Positions 34,671 to 46,471 of a DNA stretch of 64,000 nt are shown here, piece by piece; position 1 is the stretch's first letter; every line of letters starts with the position of its first letter. Source of the DNA: Kappaphycus alvarezii (Eukaryota > Rhodophyta > Florideophyceae > Gigartinales > Solieriaceae); assembly GCA_002205965.3 (NCBI GenBank), contig NADL03000562.1:124001-188000 (forward strand), given 5' to 3'. The position numbers and the translations under genes were made by a program. Under the pieces are notes generated by a model that saw nothing but the letters and a program-made list of their open reading frames with translations, was not told the origin of the DNA and searched no databases.

Positions 34671-36678
34671 TCCACCCGCCGCCTGCATTCGTGGTTAATT
34701 TTGAATACCCTCCCCACGCTTCCGTAACATAGTCTACAACTCGTAAAGATTTACCACCACCAAGCTAAGCTCACGGGGAGGGGCTGTTGTTTTATCGACT
34801 AGGGATGTGGAACGGATACTTCCCGGAGCAGTGGTGGGCGGGTCTAAGCACGGGAGACGGAGTGAGGCAGCCGGCCTTACAGGTCTGGTGTGAGGCCAGC
34901 TGTAGCCTCTCAGTGTGTGTAAGCTTACCGCCACTCGGCTTAGTCCCTAGTTGAACATCTGGCTCCAGGAAATTCCCTGTCCAAATATTTAACTACCCAA
35001 ACTCCCCCCCTCATTTAGTTGAATGTACGTACATTACAGTTCTGTACTGGGCTGCCTACATAAGGTCCTCCTGGAAAAGGGATAGTGTTTCCAGCCAACC
35101 GTTCCTCCTCAAGTTAATGAGGCCATAATTGCCAAGATTTTTTATTACACTTTTCGTTGCACCATTCACTGCGTCGCCCACTGGGATCTAAATCAGAGAC
35201 CTAAGGCCCAAGTTCTTGGACCTTCGAGATCATAGATGGCCCAACACAAGATGCGACCCGGACTTCATGCTTCAGCCCCTACCTTTCGATGACTCACTAC
35301 GTGCCGTGTACCTGAAACAACTGGTCTCATCGACGAATTCATGCCGCATATCGCCCGCGAAGGTAATGCACGTGTACTCGGACGATAAGACCGTGGGTTT
35401 ATTATCGCTGCAGCTCCATCATCTGGTCCTCAATTGCTGCGTACGTCAGTCTTTCTCGTCTTGGGCCTTGGGGGCAACCGAAGGCCAGGGCGTTCGGACA
35501 ATCTCTACGTACCCCTTTAAGCTTTCCAAAAGGTCAATGTACCGTGCCCTATAGCAGTCAGTAAACGTTTTGTACACGTGTCTCATTTACAGTAAGGGGT
35601 TCATGGGACCAATAGACACTTTCGACCCGCCGACAAACCACTCAACACCTGAAAATATTGGGGTTGACGAAAGGACCTACATGTTGCTTACAGTAGGTTC
35701 CGCCTGCTATATCTGACCTGATTGTAAATATTACCTCCTGGCTGGACTCTTAAACTGATCCGTTTGTACGTACGTACTGAAGATTGACCCTGACAGGATC
35801 TATCTCGGTGCATTGTCATGACTGTTCCAATCAGGTCGGCGGTCATTTTGCCTTCAATTGCCTTGCAATACACAGTCCGACTGTTCAAGGCATTGGAAGT
35901 TCAGAAACAATGACAGCTCGACTCAGAGCAAGACTGCCCTAAAAATGAGTCCAACTTGCATTGAGTGCACTTCATTCCCAAGGTCCAACTTTACAAGCAC
36001 TTTTGACCACAAGTCTGGCTGCTGGCCTCGGCTGTCGCTCTTGTTAGTAAGACATATATCCCGCCCTGCAACCTCCCATTCTAAACTATGTAATCATTGA
36101 GTGCTGGCTTCCCCCGTTAATTGTGGAGAGGAACAATGCACAGCAGTTTCCGGTCCTGTCGACCCAAATCAATGGAAATATATCAAGGCCCTCGCTTCTT
36201 TCTGGCCCTGAAACTTGAACTACAATCGTTCACTCTTGACCTCTCTGATCCATTCCCACGAATGATTGTAAGTGTCCCCCCTCGCAGAATCAAAAGTTTG
36301 AAATTGCGTTCACAAATCGTCAAAACAACGCCAAACAGATGACCCGCATACTCAGCAGCGTATAGGCACCTTCCCTGAATCGTCTTTAAGCCTGGCAACT
36401 AGACTTGTGCAAAGTAAGATCTTTAAGTGCGACGAAGGTGCGATTCTATAAATGTGCTAACATACCGAACAAGCAAATTCTTCTACAGGATTCCAAATAA
36501 ACCACTACCTTTCCACTGAGGATTCCCCGTACGCATCACAACACCAATTGCATGAATATGATATGGGTGCTCATCCTGTTTCAATACACCATTGGTGTAA
36601 ATAACTAAACAGTCAGAGAAATAAATATGATCGTGAGATTTCTTTGATAATTTGTGTACAGGTCATAAGCGGAGGGCA

Positions 36679-37140
36679 ATGAAAAAAGCTGTGCGTAGGT
36701 ACCTCGAAGTTGCTTTTGAGTTTGAAGACCAAATCTCAAAGTTCTACTTCACAACAACGCAGTGCATTGTGCAAATGAAACCCAATGAAATTTTTATCGA
36801 TTTATCACTCAGTTGCTTGCTTAGACTATCGAACCTTAATAATCCAGGTATACACCTCTTGTCCTCTCATAACATTGCAATTATTGGACTTGTTCAACTA
36901 ACGGTCAGGCAGTGGCGTTACCAAGATGTAATATCCTGTAACACCAAATTCTGGCGTCCAAATTCCACCGTGCTCTCTTTTGAAGCAGTTACCACAGCTC
37001 CAGGTCTTGACTTGGTACAGCACTCAAACATGGTCGTATACTACTTTAAGCTCCCAAAATATGCGTTATTAGACAACCATTGTCCTTGCAAGCTTCTCCA
37101 ATGTAGCCGACTTATGAAATGGTACGCGCTCTCTGCCTGA
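36679..37140 (+). CDS. Possible hypothetical protein, unsupported
   Basis: An open frame of about 154 codons from the first ATG (36679) to the TGA at 37138-37140. The product has a lysine/arginine-rich start, scattered cysteines and hydrophobic stretches, but no family match that I recognise, no TATA box at a good distance and no nearby AATAAA downstream. In sequence of this composition such a frame can arise by chance; I list it only because it is the longest ATG-started frame of the 35-40 kb stretch. Confidence 0.15.
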   Translation: MKKAVRRYLEVAFEFEDQISKFYFTTTQCIVQMKPNEIFIDLSLSCLLRLSNLNNPGIHLLSSHNIAIIGLVQLTVRQWRYQDVISCNTKFWRPNSTVLSFEAVTTAPGLDLVQHSNMVVYYFKLPKYALLDNHCPCKLLQCSRLMKWYALSA

Positions 37141-37239
37141 CACCATATACAACTAGACGCTTACATTGACACAAGCGGGGAGGTCAGCCTTCAGAAAAGC
37201 AAAGACCTGTGCAAAAAAGCCTCTCGAAAAGCACATGTG

Positions 37240-37311
37240 CCACTTTCACTTGATTGTAAAAACATTGGAAGGGTCCACTATCACCTGATTGTAGAAAAGC
37301 ATTGGAAGGGT
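37240..37311. repeat. Two tandem units of 35 and 37 bp
   Basis: Unit 1 (37240-37274) starts CCACTTTCACTTGATTGTA and unit 2 (37275-37311) starts CCACTATCACCTGATTGTA; both end CATTGGAAGGGT. Unit 2 differs by a few substitutions and two extra bases. Confidence 0.85.
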
Positions 37312-40300
37312 AGCCAGTGTATCGGGCACAGCTCTTACGAATTAGTCGTGGGACGTAGTGACTGTTAGATTTTCAGCTTGCCAAAAAGCAACTATAAGAA
37401 ACTCAGGCCAGTACAGAAGTTATCGGTAAACTATTGCTACTATATCTCTTAAAAGCCCTTCAACAACTCCTTTATAACGCACCGAAACTAAAGATTTAAC
37501 TCGACGCGAGGATGGGCTGCAGAATATGAACGCCCAAAAGTATGGCTGCTTTCATCTCCTGCCATGATTAGCCAGAATAACGGGTTCAACGGTGACATGG
37601 CTGCTTCGAGAACAGCACAAGGCCCTTCAACTGATCAGGGAGCGCAGTTTACATTCGCAACTCGAGTTCGCAGATATCAACAAAATCATACGCGCTACAG
37701 GCTTTGCTCAAATGAGTGGTGGCGGCAACTTGGGCAGAGTGGCGGGCCTTTAATTTCGAAATGTCTCCAGATTGACATTCGCCGAGAAGTGGACCGACCA
37801 AACATAAACAGGGGTCACTGCGTTTTGTATGAAAATGCACTATTTCACATTGCGTTTGTAGTTTTCGGGAGGCAAACTTTTTGGAAGTACCGTACCCAGT
37901 TCTTGATAAAATATGGAAAGAGCGTGTGGCAAGGTTGAAACAAATCTGTAAAATTGGTACTGCTTGAGAATTTTTGGAAGTAGGGAGTTTCAACAAGGTC
38001 ATTGCAGAGTTATATCCAACTCTTTTACTCTGGGTAGAAATATAATCAGCAGCAAGCTGATGAAAATATGCTGAATTTGGTTTCTCTTCTTTGCTATATC
38101 GCTCGTTAATCTGTACTCAAAAGTCATTTTGTCGAAATACTGTACGCACTCCAACGGGAATGCAAGCGGGATACTGTACATTGTTGAGAATGGGCTGTTT
38201 GTAATGCAGGCCTTTGCTCTCCTTTGTGGAACTCAAAACTTGTTCATAGGGATTCCTTAGTCCCGCATTTCTCCATAACTGCACTGCATCATAAACATCG
38301 CGATATATATTTGTACTGCTGGGGACGCTTCCCATAATCTTTGGTGATCTCGTATCTCATTCTCAGTGCACTCCCGCAACTATCAATTCAAAGTACTAGA
38401 AGAAATGATTCGAGCTTCATCTCAGGTCAAAGGAAAGAGTCAGGAAACGGTTCGCTCACCACCTCAAATGAAACTAGTGCAGTACAGTACATGCTGCGGG
38501 TGAGGATAGTGGGGGTTGATCTTGACATATTGTCACAAATGTGCAATGGTCGAACGCGTGGACAAGTTTCGTAGCTTTCCTTGTTGTAGAATTTAAAGGT
38601 ACTAGATAAGCAACTTGTGGAGATTAGCAGGAATATGCGAAGATGCCTGTTGCCTTACATGACTTTAGAATGTCTTTTTCAAGGGTACTAGTGTTTTTTC
38701 ATAAAGTTATCATGAGGCAGATGAGAGCGATGGTGGAAATGACAGTGGAGGGAAGAATGGTGAAGTGTCGTGTAGAAGGGGTCATGAGAATGAGACGCGA
38801 GGGCACACTTGAAAACAAATTAGCTGGTAAAGGTCAAGTCAAGGGAGCGGAGGTAGCACTGCCTCCACTGGTCCTTTCAAAGTTGGATATGAGGCATATA
38901 CATGAATTGGTTGGGTTGTTCAGGATTGGTCGAAAGCTCATGATTAAAGGAGGTGTTACCTGCATGAAAAGCGGGAGGCATTCTTCTTTTTTATATTTTC
39001 TGTCGTAGGGCTTTTTGGTGTGGTAGGTATGGTCGCAGTTCCGTAAACAACAAGCTTTGTTTCTGATTAAAAGTAGGTCGATTGACCTCATATGCGAAGA
39101 AAATAGATTAGAGGTGTTCAGTTGACGATTGCCGTGACAGTGTGAGACAAGGTCATTACATGATATTGCAGATAGCAGTGTAGGGGGGGTTGTCACCTGA
39201 CGAGGAATTATCACGGTAAGCTGTAGTGATAGGTCTGGTTGTCTTTTGGATGTAGATTTGTGTCTTTCGCAATGAAATTTACACGAGAATTTAGCAACGG
39301 TTCCACGGGAACAGTGAGTTTATCATGAAATTGTTGCCCGACACCGAGATTGGCAACGGAAAGAAGCGATGAGATTCCGTTGCATAACGGGGTCGTTGTA
39401 GAAGAGGCGGCAATCTAAATCCGAGGCTGGGTCTGTGGTACTAGGGACAGGAGGATCAGACGGAAGATGAAATTTGATTTCGGCATTGCCGTGGAGTTGG
39501 CCACTTCCAAAATACGATGCGCATGGTTCAAGGGGAAACTGCTCTTTCGCGGTGGGTTGGATGGTGAAACAGACGGATAAAGGTGATACTCACGGCAGTA
39601 GTCAGTGTAACTCTAACGGATAAAGGGGTCTGCTTTTTGCATTGCTCATGAAGATACAGGGGATGTACAGGCACTAGAGATTACAGAGACTCTCCCTAGA
39701 GGGTGTGAAGAATGTGTGAAATGCATTGCATGACGGGAGTTGGATAGGTTGTGGTGTTTATGTCGATGTCAAGGAAAAGAAGTGCAGCAAGTGCAAGCAT
39801 TCCATAACCTACGAATTGTGGCAATGCAAGAGGGCAGGAAAAAAGAATCCACCCCTTCTTCCAGCCGGGCAAGAAATGTCTCCACACGTTGGTGACGTGT
39901 CTCAAGTTGGTAGCCAAAGTACAGCCAATGATAACCGCAAAATAAGAAATGTTTCAAAGAATAAAAATGAAATAGGTACAGTATATTTGTGCAGCAGATG
40001 ACTGTGACAGATAATGTCACGGTATGATGGGCGACATGAGCAGCACATTGGAGGGATCTGGAAATTTTGATAACCAAGTCGTAGAGTGTACGCCCCCGCC
40101 GCAGCATTGTTCAATAATCGAGCCGTTTGTGGGCGGCTGAAAATTGCATAATTCGAATGATAAAAAGTTTTATCCATTCAATGGCAATTTATGGAAAGGA
40201 ATGCTTTTTGTAACAAGTGTGAAATGGGGTGAGCACAACGGCGCATTTCGATTTCTTCTAGATAGTTCTGCCCCCCTCATGGTATACTGTACTGTACTAT

Positions 40301-40350
40301 ACTTTTTAATTAATGTTTATCTTTGGTGTGATTCTGTTTCTGACCATTCT

Positions 40351-40375
40351 ATTTTATTTTATTTTATTTTATTTT
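40351..40375. repeat. (ATTTT)n microsatellite
   Basis: Five consecutive ATTTT units, followed by the related ACATTTTACATTT. Confidence 0.9.
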
Positions 40376-40494
40376 ACATTTTACATTTCACAGTGCTGTA
40401 CACGCGTTTTGGACAGCTGAGGACACTTGTGAGTGCTGGCAAAAAGAATTAAGCACTCCATTCTTTGTTTATCGATACCGTCCTGATTTCAATA

Positions 40495-40520
40495 AACAAC
40501 AACAACAACAACAATAACAA
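40495..40520. repeat. (AAC)n microsatellite
   Basis: AACAACAACAACAACAACAATAAC-type run directly after an AATAAA (40491-40496). Short and imperfect at its end. Confidence 0.85.
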
Positions 40521-40943
40521 AAACACCAAAAAAAAATAGGGCCCTTTTGCACTGCCGCATTCCGCTCGACACAATAATCAGCAAAATGCGGAACATTAAA
40601 AAGTTATACTTTTCTTCTTCATGTTGGACATCCAGCTGGGATCCCATTCAGCTCAACTCCTGTTTCTCATCATCCCTCCTCCTATTCAGGCATCCAAGTC
40701 CGTTGGTTACGAGACTCTTGTAACTCCTCTTCCTCAAGTATCTGTATATGCCACTGCAAATCAATATCCCACGTCGAAATGCTGCCCTCACACATGTTTC
40801 GACAGCCACACTTTCCAATGTTTAACCTCCCACCACATGCCTTTTATTCGTCTTACACCCATGGGGCCACCTTTTCCTACCAGGAAAAATCAACGGAAGG
40901 AAATTTACCCCCGCATCTTTTTTCGGCATTCTCCCACACTCAC

Positions 40944-40950
40944 TATATAA
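40944..40950 (+). promoter_or_regulatory. TATA box of MFS transporter gene
   Basis: TATATAA within CACTCACTATATAAACCCCC, about 150 bases upstream of the chosen ATG. It would place transcription start near 40975 and give a 5' untranslated region of roughly 125 bases. Confidence 0.6.
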
Positions 40951-41101
40951 ACCCCCCACTCACCCATTCTCACACACCTCCTCTTCGCTCGGCGCAGATG
41001 CGTGATTTGCTCCAACCAGCATTTTCTACTTTCTCACAGCGCATCACTCACGGAACTTGCCCTGTTCCCGCTCTGTGCACACATTTCCAAAACATCGAAA
41101 T

Positions 41102-42579
41102 ATGCGCTTGTCCGTCTGGCGCTGGTTCGTACCAATCCCAGCCGCCTTTGTTCTCCAAGCCGTCTATGGCCTTTTGTTTGCAAACGGTGTCTTCGTCTCT
41201 GTGCTTCATGACCCAGCACTAACCCAAGCTGTCGGCTTAACTGCTCTCTTTACCTCTTTGGGTGTTACTGCTTTCGGTGTCCTCTTACATAATGCCTCTG
41301 ACCCACATGTCTATCGCTCTGCCCCGCGCATTATCTCCCTACTGGGTTCCTTGGGACTTGCCACACAGGTCCTCATGGCATACGCTCTACATCATGGCTA
41401 CTATCTTCTCCTTTACATCGCTGCTGCACTAGTCGGTGCCGGCTCTGGCTCCGTGTACGTTGTATCCATTATTTTACTGCAAGAGTGGGTACCAGAATCT
41501 GCTGGTCTAGTTACTGGTGCTGGCCTTCTCATAGGAGGTGGTGGTTCCTTGCTTGGTATTTGTTCCTTTAAACACCTTACTACTGCCATTGGTGTCATCC
41601 CTGCCATGGCCGTCGCCGGTTTTGTGTCAGGCACTACGGCAGCTGCAGCCTCTCTACTCATTCAGCGCCCTCCGACGGGGTGGAGTCCAGAGGCCGACGC
41701 TTCCTGTCATAGTCCAACTACATCCAACGGAAAACAGATTGATGGCAAGCAAGGAGAACAGCGTAACGACCCACTAGTTGCCGGCGACAACCCTGACTCG
41801 TTCACAGCTATTTCTTTTCAACCAGACGAGACGACCTCGCTCTTGTCTCATAAAGAAAACAACACCACCCGGCCACTAGATTATCAATTTACGATATTCT
41901 GGTGGATCCAGCTTTTCCCTTCGTCTTCACTGCCGTCCTAGCGGCGATTGGACCAGGTTTTGGATTTGTGTTGGCGTTTCCGCGAATGGTGCACACGCTA
42001 TTCGACCTAGACTTGGCGGTGGCGAACGACATGCTTTTCTGGGTAACCCTTGTCGGCGTGGTAGGTCGAATCCTCACAGGCACTGCAATTGACTTACTCC
42101 AGTCCCCGACGGATGCATTTGGTAACGGTTTTCTCGGAGCGAAGCGGATGACCACTGCCCTCCTTGCGCTGCAATGTACCGCGATGGCAATCATGCCCAT
42201 GTGCATTCGGCATGGCTGGACTAACATATTTGCAATTGCTACAGCACTTGTGTATATAACCTTCAGCGGCGGTGCGGTGGTAACTGCTTGCCTGGCCCGT
42301 ACCACATTTACGCCGGAGAACGCGACTTTGGTTTTTGCGCTGCTTGGCCTGGCAATGGGAGTCGGACGTGCACTATTTTCCGTCTTGGTGGCGTCTGGGG
42401 GTTCAGCGGAGGGCGATCTGCTAACGCCATTTGAGAAGCTGTACGAGTACGATGCGTTTGTCCAAAGCGCGTTTGTTGTTTCCGCGATAGGTCTGGTGTG
42501 CTCCCACTACGTATCTCCCTCCAAGGTTGCTTATCAGAACGGGGCCAACAGGCCAGTGTTTGTGGACGTGAGGGTGTGA
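41102..42579 (+). CDS. MFS transporter (oxalate/formate-antiporter-like), apparent frameshift
   Basis: Membrane transporter of the major facilitator superfamily; the substrate is unknown, with monocarboxylates being the family's usual cargo. The start is the ATG at 41102 (GAAATATGCGC), beginning MRLSVWRWFVPIPAAF. The first half (to about residue 190) has six hydrophobic helices, with EWVPESAGLVTGAGLLIGGG matching the W.P...GL.TG....G.G signature of oxalate/formate-type MFS proteins. A hydrophilic central loop of about 75 residues follows, ending in the acidic/serine stretch DETTSLLSHKE. The second half has six more helices, including GVVGRILTGTAIDLL and GLAMGVGRALFSVL. The halves lie in different frames. 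The first frame runs out at 41941, while transporter homology continues in the next frame from about 41915. The switch sits at CTTTTCCC (41912-41919), where one missing T would explain it, so this is a sequencing error or a recent pseudogene. No intron with usable splice sites fits. Confidence 0.75.
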
Positions 42580-43320
42580 AGGAGCATTGCTAACTGCGTT
42601 TCCCCAACTCTAACTTTTGAGAGCTGAGCATGGCGCCCACGGAATGGTCTACCGCCTATGACACAGCGGCGGTATACTCACACGGTAATTAGATTTTCAT
42701 GTAGAATGTAGTGCTCACGGTGTCGGTAGCGATATTCGGTAGGCTACGTCGATGGTAAAAGTCTGTTGGGGGGGGTTGTGAAGCCGAGGAAATCGGCACA
42801 ACCCCTCCCGTTTGGACAGTGATGGAATTGAAGCAGAGCGGTAGGGCGCTGAGGACCCTTGCGTGGATTGTCTCGAAAAGCCCGGCGATTAGTCCCAAAG
42901 ATCGCATTTGTGATTTTCAGCTCCTTTGGTGACATCTTGTGAGATGATACAAGGCTATCGGCCGTTGGATATGAAAGAGGGGCTGGCACAAAGTGCATAC
43001 ATCCGAGATAGTCCCATGAATGGAGTGCTGTCATGAATTTTCGTCGAGATTTCACAACAGACATTCTAGGTGTGCGGAGAATCCAGAAATGGAAATGGCA
43101 GACCTCGGAGATAGTAAGGCTCAGAAACTGCGTCCAAGTACATCACGGCGTGTGGCTGTGTTTTAGTGCAAAAGGAGAACAGAGACGTTTGTGTGGCGTA
43201 ACTTGGAGCTTGGGTATTTGAGGGCAGCAAAAGAAGAGAGGGGTCAAACACGTTTGTCGGATTTGCATGTGCTTCTCGAGACAGGGTACGCAGCGGCGAG
43301 GTCACTTGACAAAGTCGTAA
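42580..43320. other. Region downstream of transporter
   Basis: The plus strand becomes G-rich directly after the transporter, suggesting a change of transcribed strand, but the minus-strand frames (42689-42907, 43066-43392) show no domain. No AATAAA is seen close to the transporter stop. Confidence 0.35.
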
Positions 43321-44560
43321 AGAAGTGCAAAGAGCAGACAGTCCAGTACAGTAGCGTCTCGTGGTACCTTTCGGACTGTTTTTCGATGTCAAAGAACAAG
43401 TGACTTAGAATTGAGGGGTCAGAAAAGCTTTGGTTTGTTTCGAATGGGACACGAGAGCGACATCATCACAAAAAAAGGGAGATCACCTTGGCGGGGTAAT
43501 GGGGTACAACCCCGGTTTGTAAATGGTGTTTTTTTCGTCGACAAGAATGGGAAGCGTTAATTTTTTTTTGTTTCATACGGGAGAGCATAGATGATACGGA
43601 CGATATGTGATCAGAAAGCAGCAAGTGTATCAGAAGCTGGAGCAACCTGTGGTCAAGATGCAGTTGAAGTCAAAGGGAGTTGTCGTCAAGAGCACTGCGC
43701 GACCCTTATTCTTAGTTTTGGCGCTCAGAAACTTTTGAGTTGCTTTTGGAAAGGTGTTGTTAAGCACGTGCTTTCAAGCCGGTCGCCATCGGTTATGAAA
43801 GGGTATGCTGTTACGAAGAAGCTGTTCAGATAAGCCGCCTGGTAAAGTAAGGTGTTTGTGGTACACTATGGTAAGATTGCTGCACTGTACAGTGAACAGT
43901 ACAGTACTGTACAATGCTGTCGTTGTCATGTCTGATGACTGAGCTTTTTACGGTGACAACTTTTGGTAATTTGAAATCTGTAAGACACTTTGGAAACTTT
44001 GCAGCGAGTCCAGTTTCAAAGGCCGTCATCAACTCGCAGAATCATGACCTAACAAGGGTTACCCGCATTTCATACAATTGCGATAATACTGTACTGTAGT
44101 GAGTTTCAGCATGAGGAGGTAAGCAGGGCCCCTGTGGTACCGTAATTTACTGTAGGTGGGTGATTGATTACCGCGCTGTGCTTTCGTAATATCGATAATA
44201 ATACTATTCCCTTTCAAGGGTACACCAAATTTAAAAAGTTGATAAAGTTATATTGTTCGATAAGGACAGCTACAGTAGCACTGCAGCTACGTATATACGT
44301 ACAGTACTGTACAGTCCTGTATATCCAGCTGGCTGTGCAGGACGAATTGTACACGTGTACATCCTGTAACGCTGCAAGTTCAACTGGCAAGGCATTTCCT
44401 GCCAAAAACGCAACAACAAATCCAACCAGCCTGCATTCTGTACCCTTGACTACAGGTCTTCAACAGTGACAAGACTGTTCGGGTTTCCGATGCAGTGCAC
44501 CTTCCATTATGTACACACATGAGGTAACTGTACAGTATTATTCTGTACATAATGTGTAAG
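43321..44560. repeat. Cluster of GTACAGTACTGTAC-type palindromes
   Basis: Exact TACAGTACTGTAC occurs at 43900-43912 and 44300-44312. Shorter or extended relatives lie near 43343-43352, 43883-43893, 44088-44098 and 44526-44545. No gene is supported in between. The motif is palindromic over its first twelve bases. Function is unknown: binding site, small repeat core or structural element. Confidence 0.6.
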
Positions 44561-46047
44561 CTTGTGCACGGGGGGAATTTGGTGTGCTTTACGGCTTGGA
44601 AATGTAGGACGATTATTTCCCAAGACAGGGGTCAGGTCTGCTTCCAACAAACTCCGTAATACTGCACTGCACCCATCCCTGTACTTTGGCTCTTTGCCAC
44701 AATCCCTTCAACTCGACACAACTACCTAGCCAATCAACTTTTCCATGGCCCGCACTAACAGTTTGGGGATCGGAATACAGAGAATCGGCTACTGAAGTCC
44801 ATTTGCACGTCCTCACATCTCTGGCAGCTCGGTTTGCACTATGCCATTCGCAGACTGGTTTGCGTCTTGCCCCTCACAGAATGGCCTTGATCCGCCTCTG
44901 CATTATACATTCGCTGTCCCTTTGGCCTAAAATTTACAACGTACCAATCCGTCTTGACGCTTTTACTTGCGACCATGCTATCTCCCGGCAATGAAATTTA
45001 AAAGGTCCGCCGTCTTCGAGTTGGAAAGCATCGACAGCTCTCAGCCTGAATTTTTCTAACGAGTACCGCTTCTGTGAAAGGAGTATTGTAATCTTATCAG
45101 CCCCGGGTGGAAAGACAAACACTCAGTTCCGCTAACCAGTCTTCATGAAAGAAGGATAGGGAAAAAGATTGTATATGACCCAGAAAGATGTTTATCCGCC
45201 CAAACAGTCACATACCAGGCCGACAAAGGCCCTTCCATCTGATTACATGCAACAGTTATCAAATTTTAGGATTGTCATCAAGTACGGCCTCTTAAATGTT
45301 ATCTCCTTTACTGCTAATCTCTTTTCCAGAAAGTCCTTATTTCCTAAACGTTTTGCGTAATTTAACAGTTTCTCCACAGAAAGTTCTATTATCCATCATT
45401 CACCAAACTGTCGGATATATCTTCCAAAACTAAGAAACCCAAACCCTTCCCCAAACTATCTATGAAATCGCCTTTACAGCAAAATTTGCGACAGCATGAT
45501 AGAGTAAAAATATTGTCGACATATAAAACACCAATTCCCCGACACATGAGTGGTTGGGGCGACTTTAGTGATACTGAGAGCTTTTGGGGTCAAAGATGGT
45601 TGGTGGAGTAGAAAGAGTAGTAACTGCTCTAGTAAGTATACTTAAATGGGCTGTCTCTTCCACCTCTTTTTTGAGTCTAACAGCAAAGCAAAGATCTTAG
45701 TCCCAAGATTACTCTCAACTTGCCTGCATACTTTTGGAAGAAGTATTGTGTAAACTTGAGTAGTGTTTCGGGAGCTTAAAATCCCACAGAATGTATTAAT
45801 ATTACCAAAAATACATTCGAATAATTTTCAGAGAGGTTAACATCAACAGAAGATAATGTAGAGCGACATATCTAGTCCTAAAATTATTTTTACTTCAAAA
45901 AAGAGCCAAAAGATTCCTTACGGTTATCTCTTGAAGCATCAAAACCCTTCATCCGCTATCCGCTCCCTCCTTGTAGAGCATCTGAAGAGCCATCTCTTGC
46001 AATTACCTCTCCATAATACTAACTAAAAAATCATCGTATTGAGTGAG
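44561..46047. other. AT-rich region before the LTR element
   Basis: No supported gene. The plus-strand frame at 44686-44994 has no family features. The last 700 bases are AT-rich and serve as the insertion site of the LTR retrotransposon. Confidence 0.4.
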
Positions 46048-46052
46048 ATCTT
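46048..46052. repeat. Target-site duplication, left copy (ATCTT)
   Basis: ATCTT immediately precedes the 5' LTR; the same five bases follow the 3' LTR at 52768-52772. Five-base duplications are typical of Ty3/gypsy integrases. Confidence 0.9.
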
Positions 46053-46285
46053 TGATGTGCGCAAATTTGCACACGAAAAAAATCTAGATGAGGACCATAA
46101 TTGTATACAGTATCGGAATTGGGAAGATATTTTTACAGTTTTTGAATTTGTAAGATATTTTTATTTTTAATTTGTGTGAGTGTGTCAAATTTATCGGTTG
46201 ATTTTTTATTTTAGGACACGCTGTCGTAATAGATGTTAGTACAGTTCCAGGTTCTGGGTGATACTACGAGTGACTCTGAAAGGTC

Positions 46286-46292
46286 TATATAA
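46286..46292 (+). promoter_or_regulatory. LTR TATA box 1
   Basis: TATATAA in GAAAGGTCTATATAATGGCC. It occupies the place that precedes the ORF in the long LTR form. The same box is present in the 3' LTR at 52275-52281. Confidence 0.45.
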
Positions 46293-46464
46293 TGGCCACA
46301 TCAATTCCCACCCCTGGCCGATGGGTGGCTGGCATGGGTATGGCACCTAGATATTTACCTTGAGGAAATATCTTCTAATAGTCTCTCTGGTTCACACGAT
46401 TCCCGTGAATGCATTTTATGGTTCTTAGTATGTTTATTTGAGACTTTTGGGGTAGCCAAAAGTC

Positions 46465-46471
46465 TATATAA
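46465..46471 (+). promoter_or_regulatory. LTR TATA box 2, likely genomic-RNA promoter
   Basis: TATATAA in AAAAGTCTATATAAGCCGAG, about 315 bases before the LTR end. The surrounding block is conserved in all LTR copies of the window, which favours this as the main promoter. Confidence 0.55.

Larger units (their letters stand above)
34671..40900. other. Long stretch without supported gene
   Basis: No domain or gene structure is recognised over about 6 kb. The 34.7-34.97 kb part may be 3' untranslated sequence of the preceding retroelement. A 154-codon open frame from the ATG at 36679 is noted separately. 38.6-39.7 kb is G-rich on the plus strand. Small repeats occur at 37240-37311, 40351-40375 and 40495-40520. 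Confidence 0.4.

Noticed and set aside
38643-39214. Overlapping frames on both strands of about 120 codons
   Set aside because: Both strands are open over the same G-rich stretch and neither contains a recognisable domain.
41057-41101. Start of the MFS protein at 41057
   Set aside because: That codon is TTG; the first ATG in frame is 41102, which gives a standard MFS N-terminus.
41901-41910. A GT...AG intron at the MFS frame change
   Set aside because: GTGGATCCAG is ten bases long; a one-base loss in the T-run is the simpler explanation.
43066-43392. Minus-strand 108-codon frame downstream of the MFS gene
   Set aside because: It opens with TTG, has no family signature and lies in composition-biased sequence.
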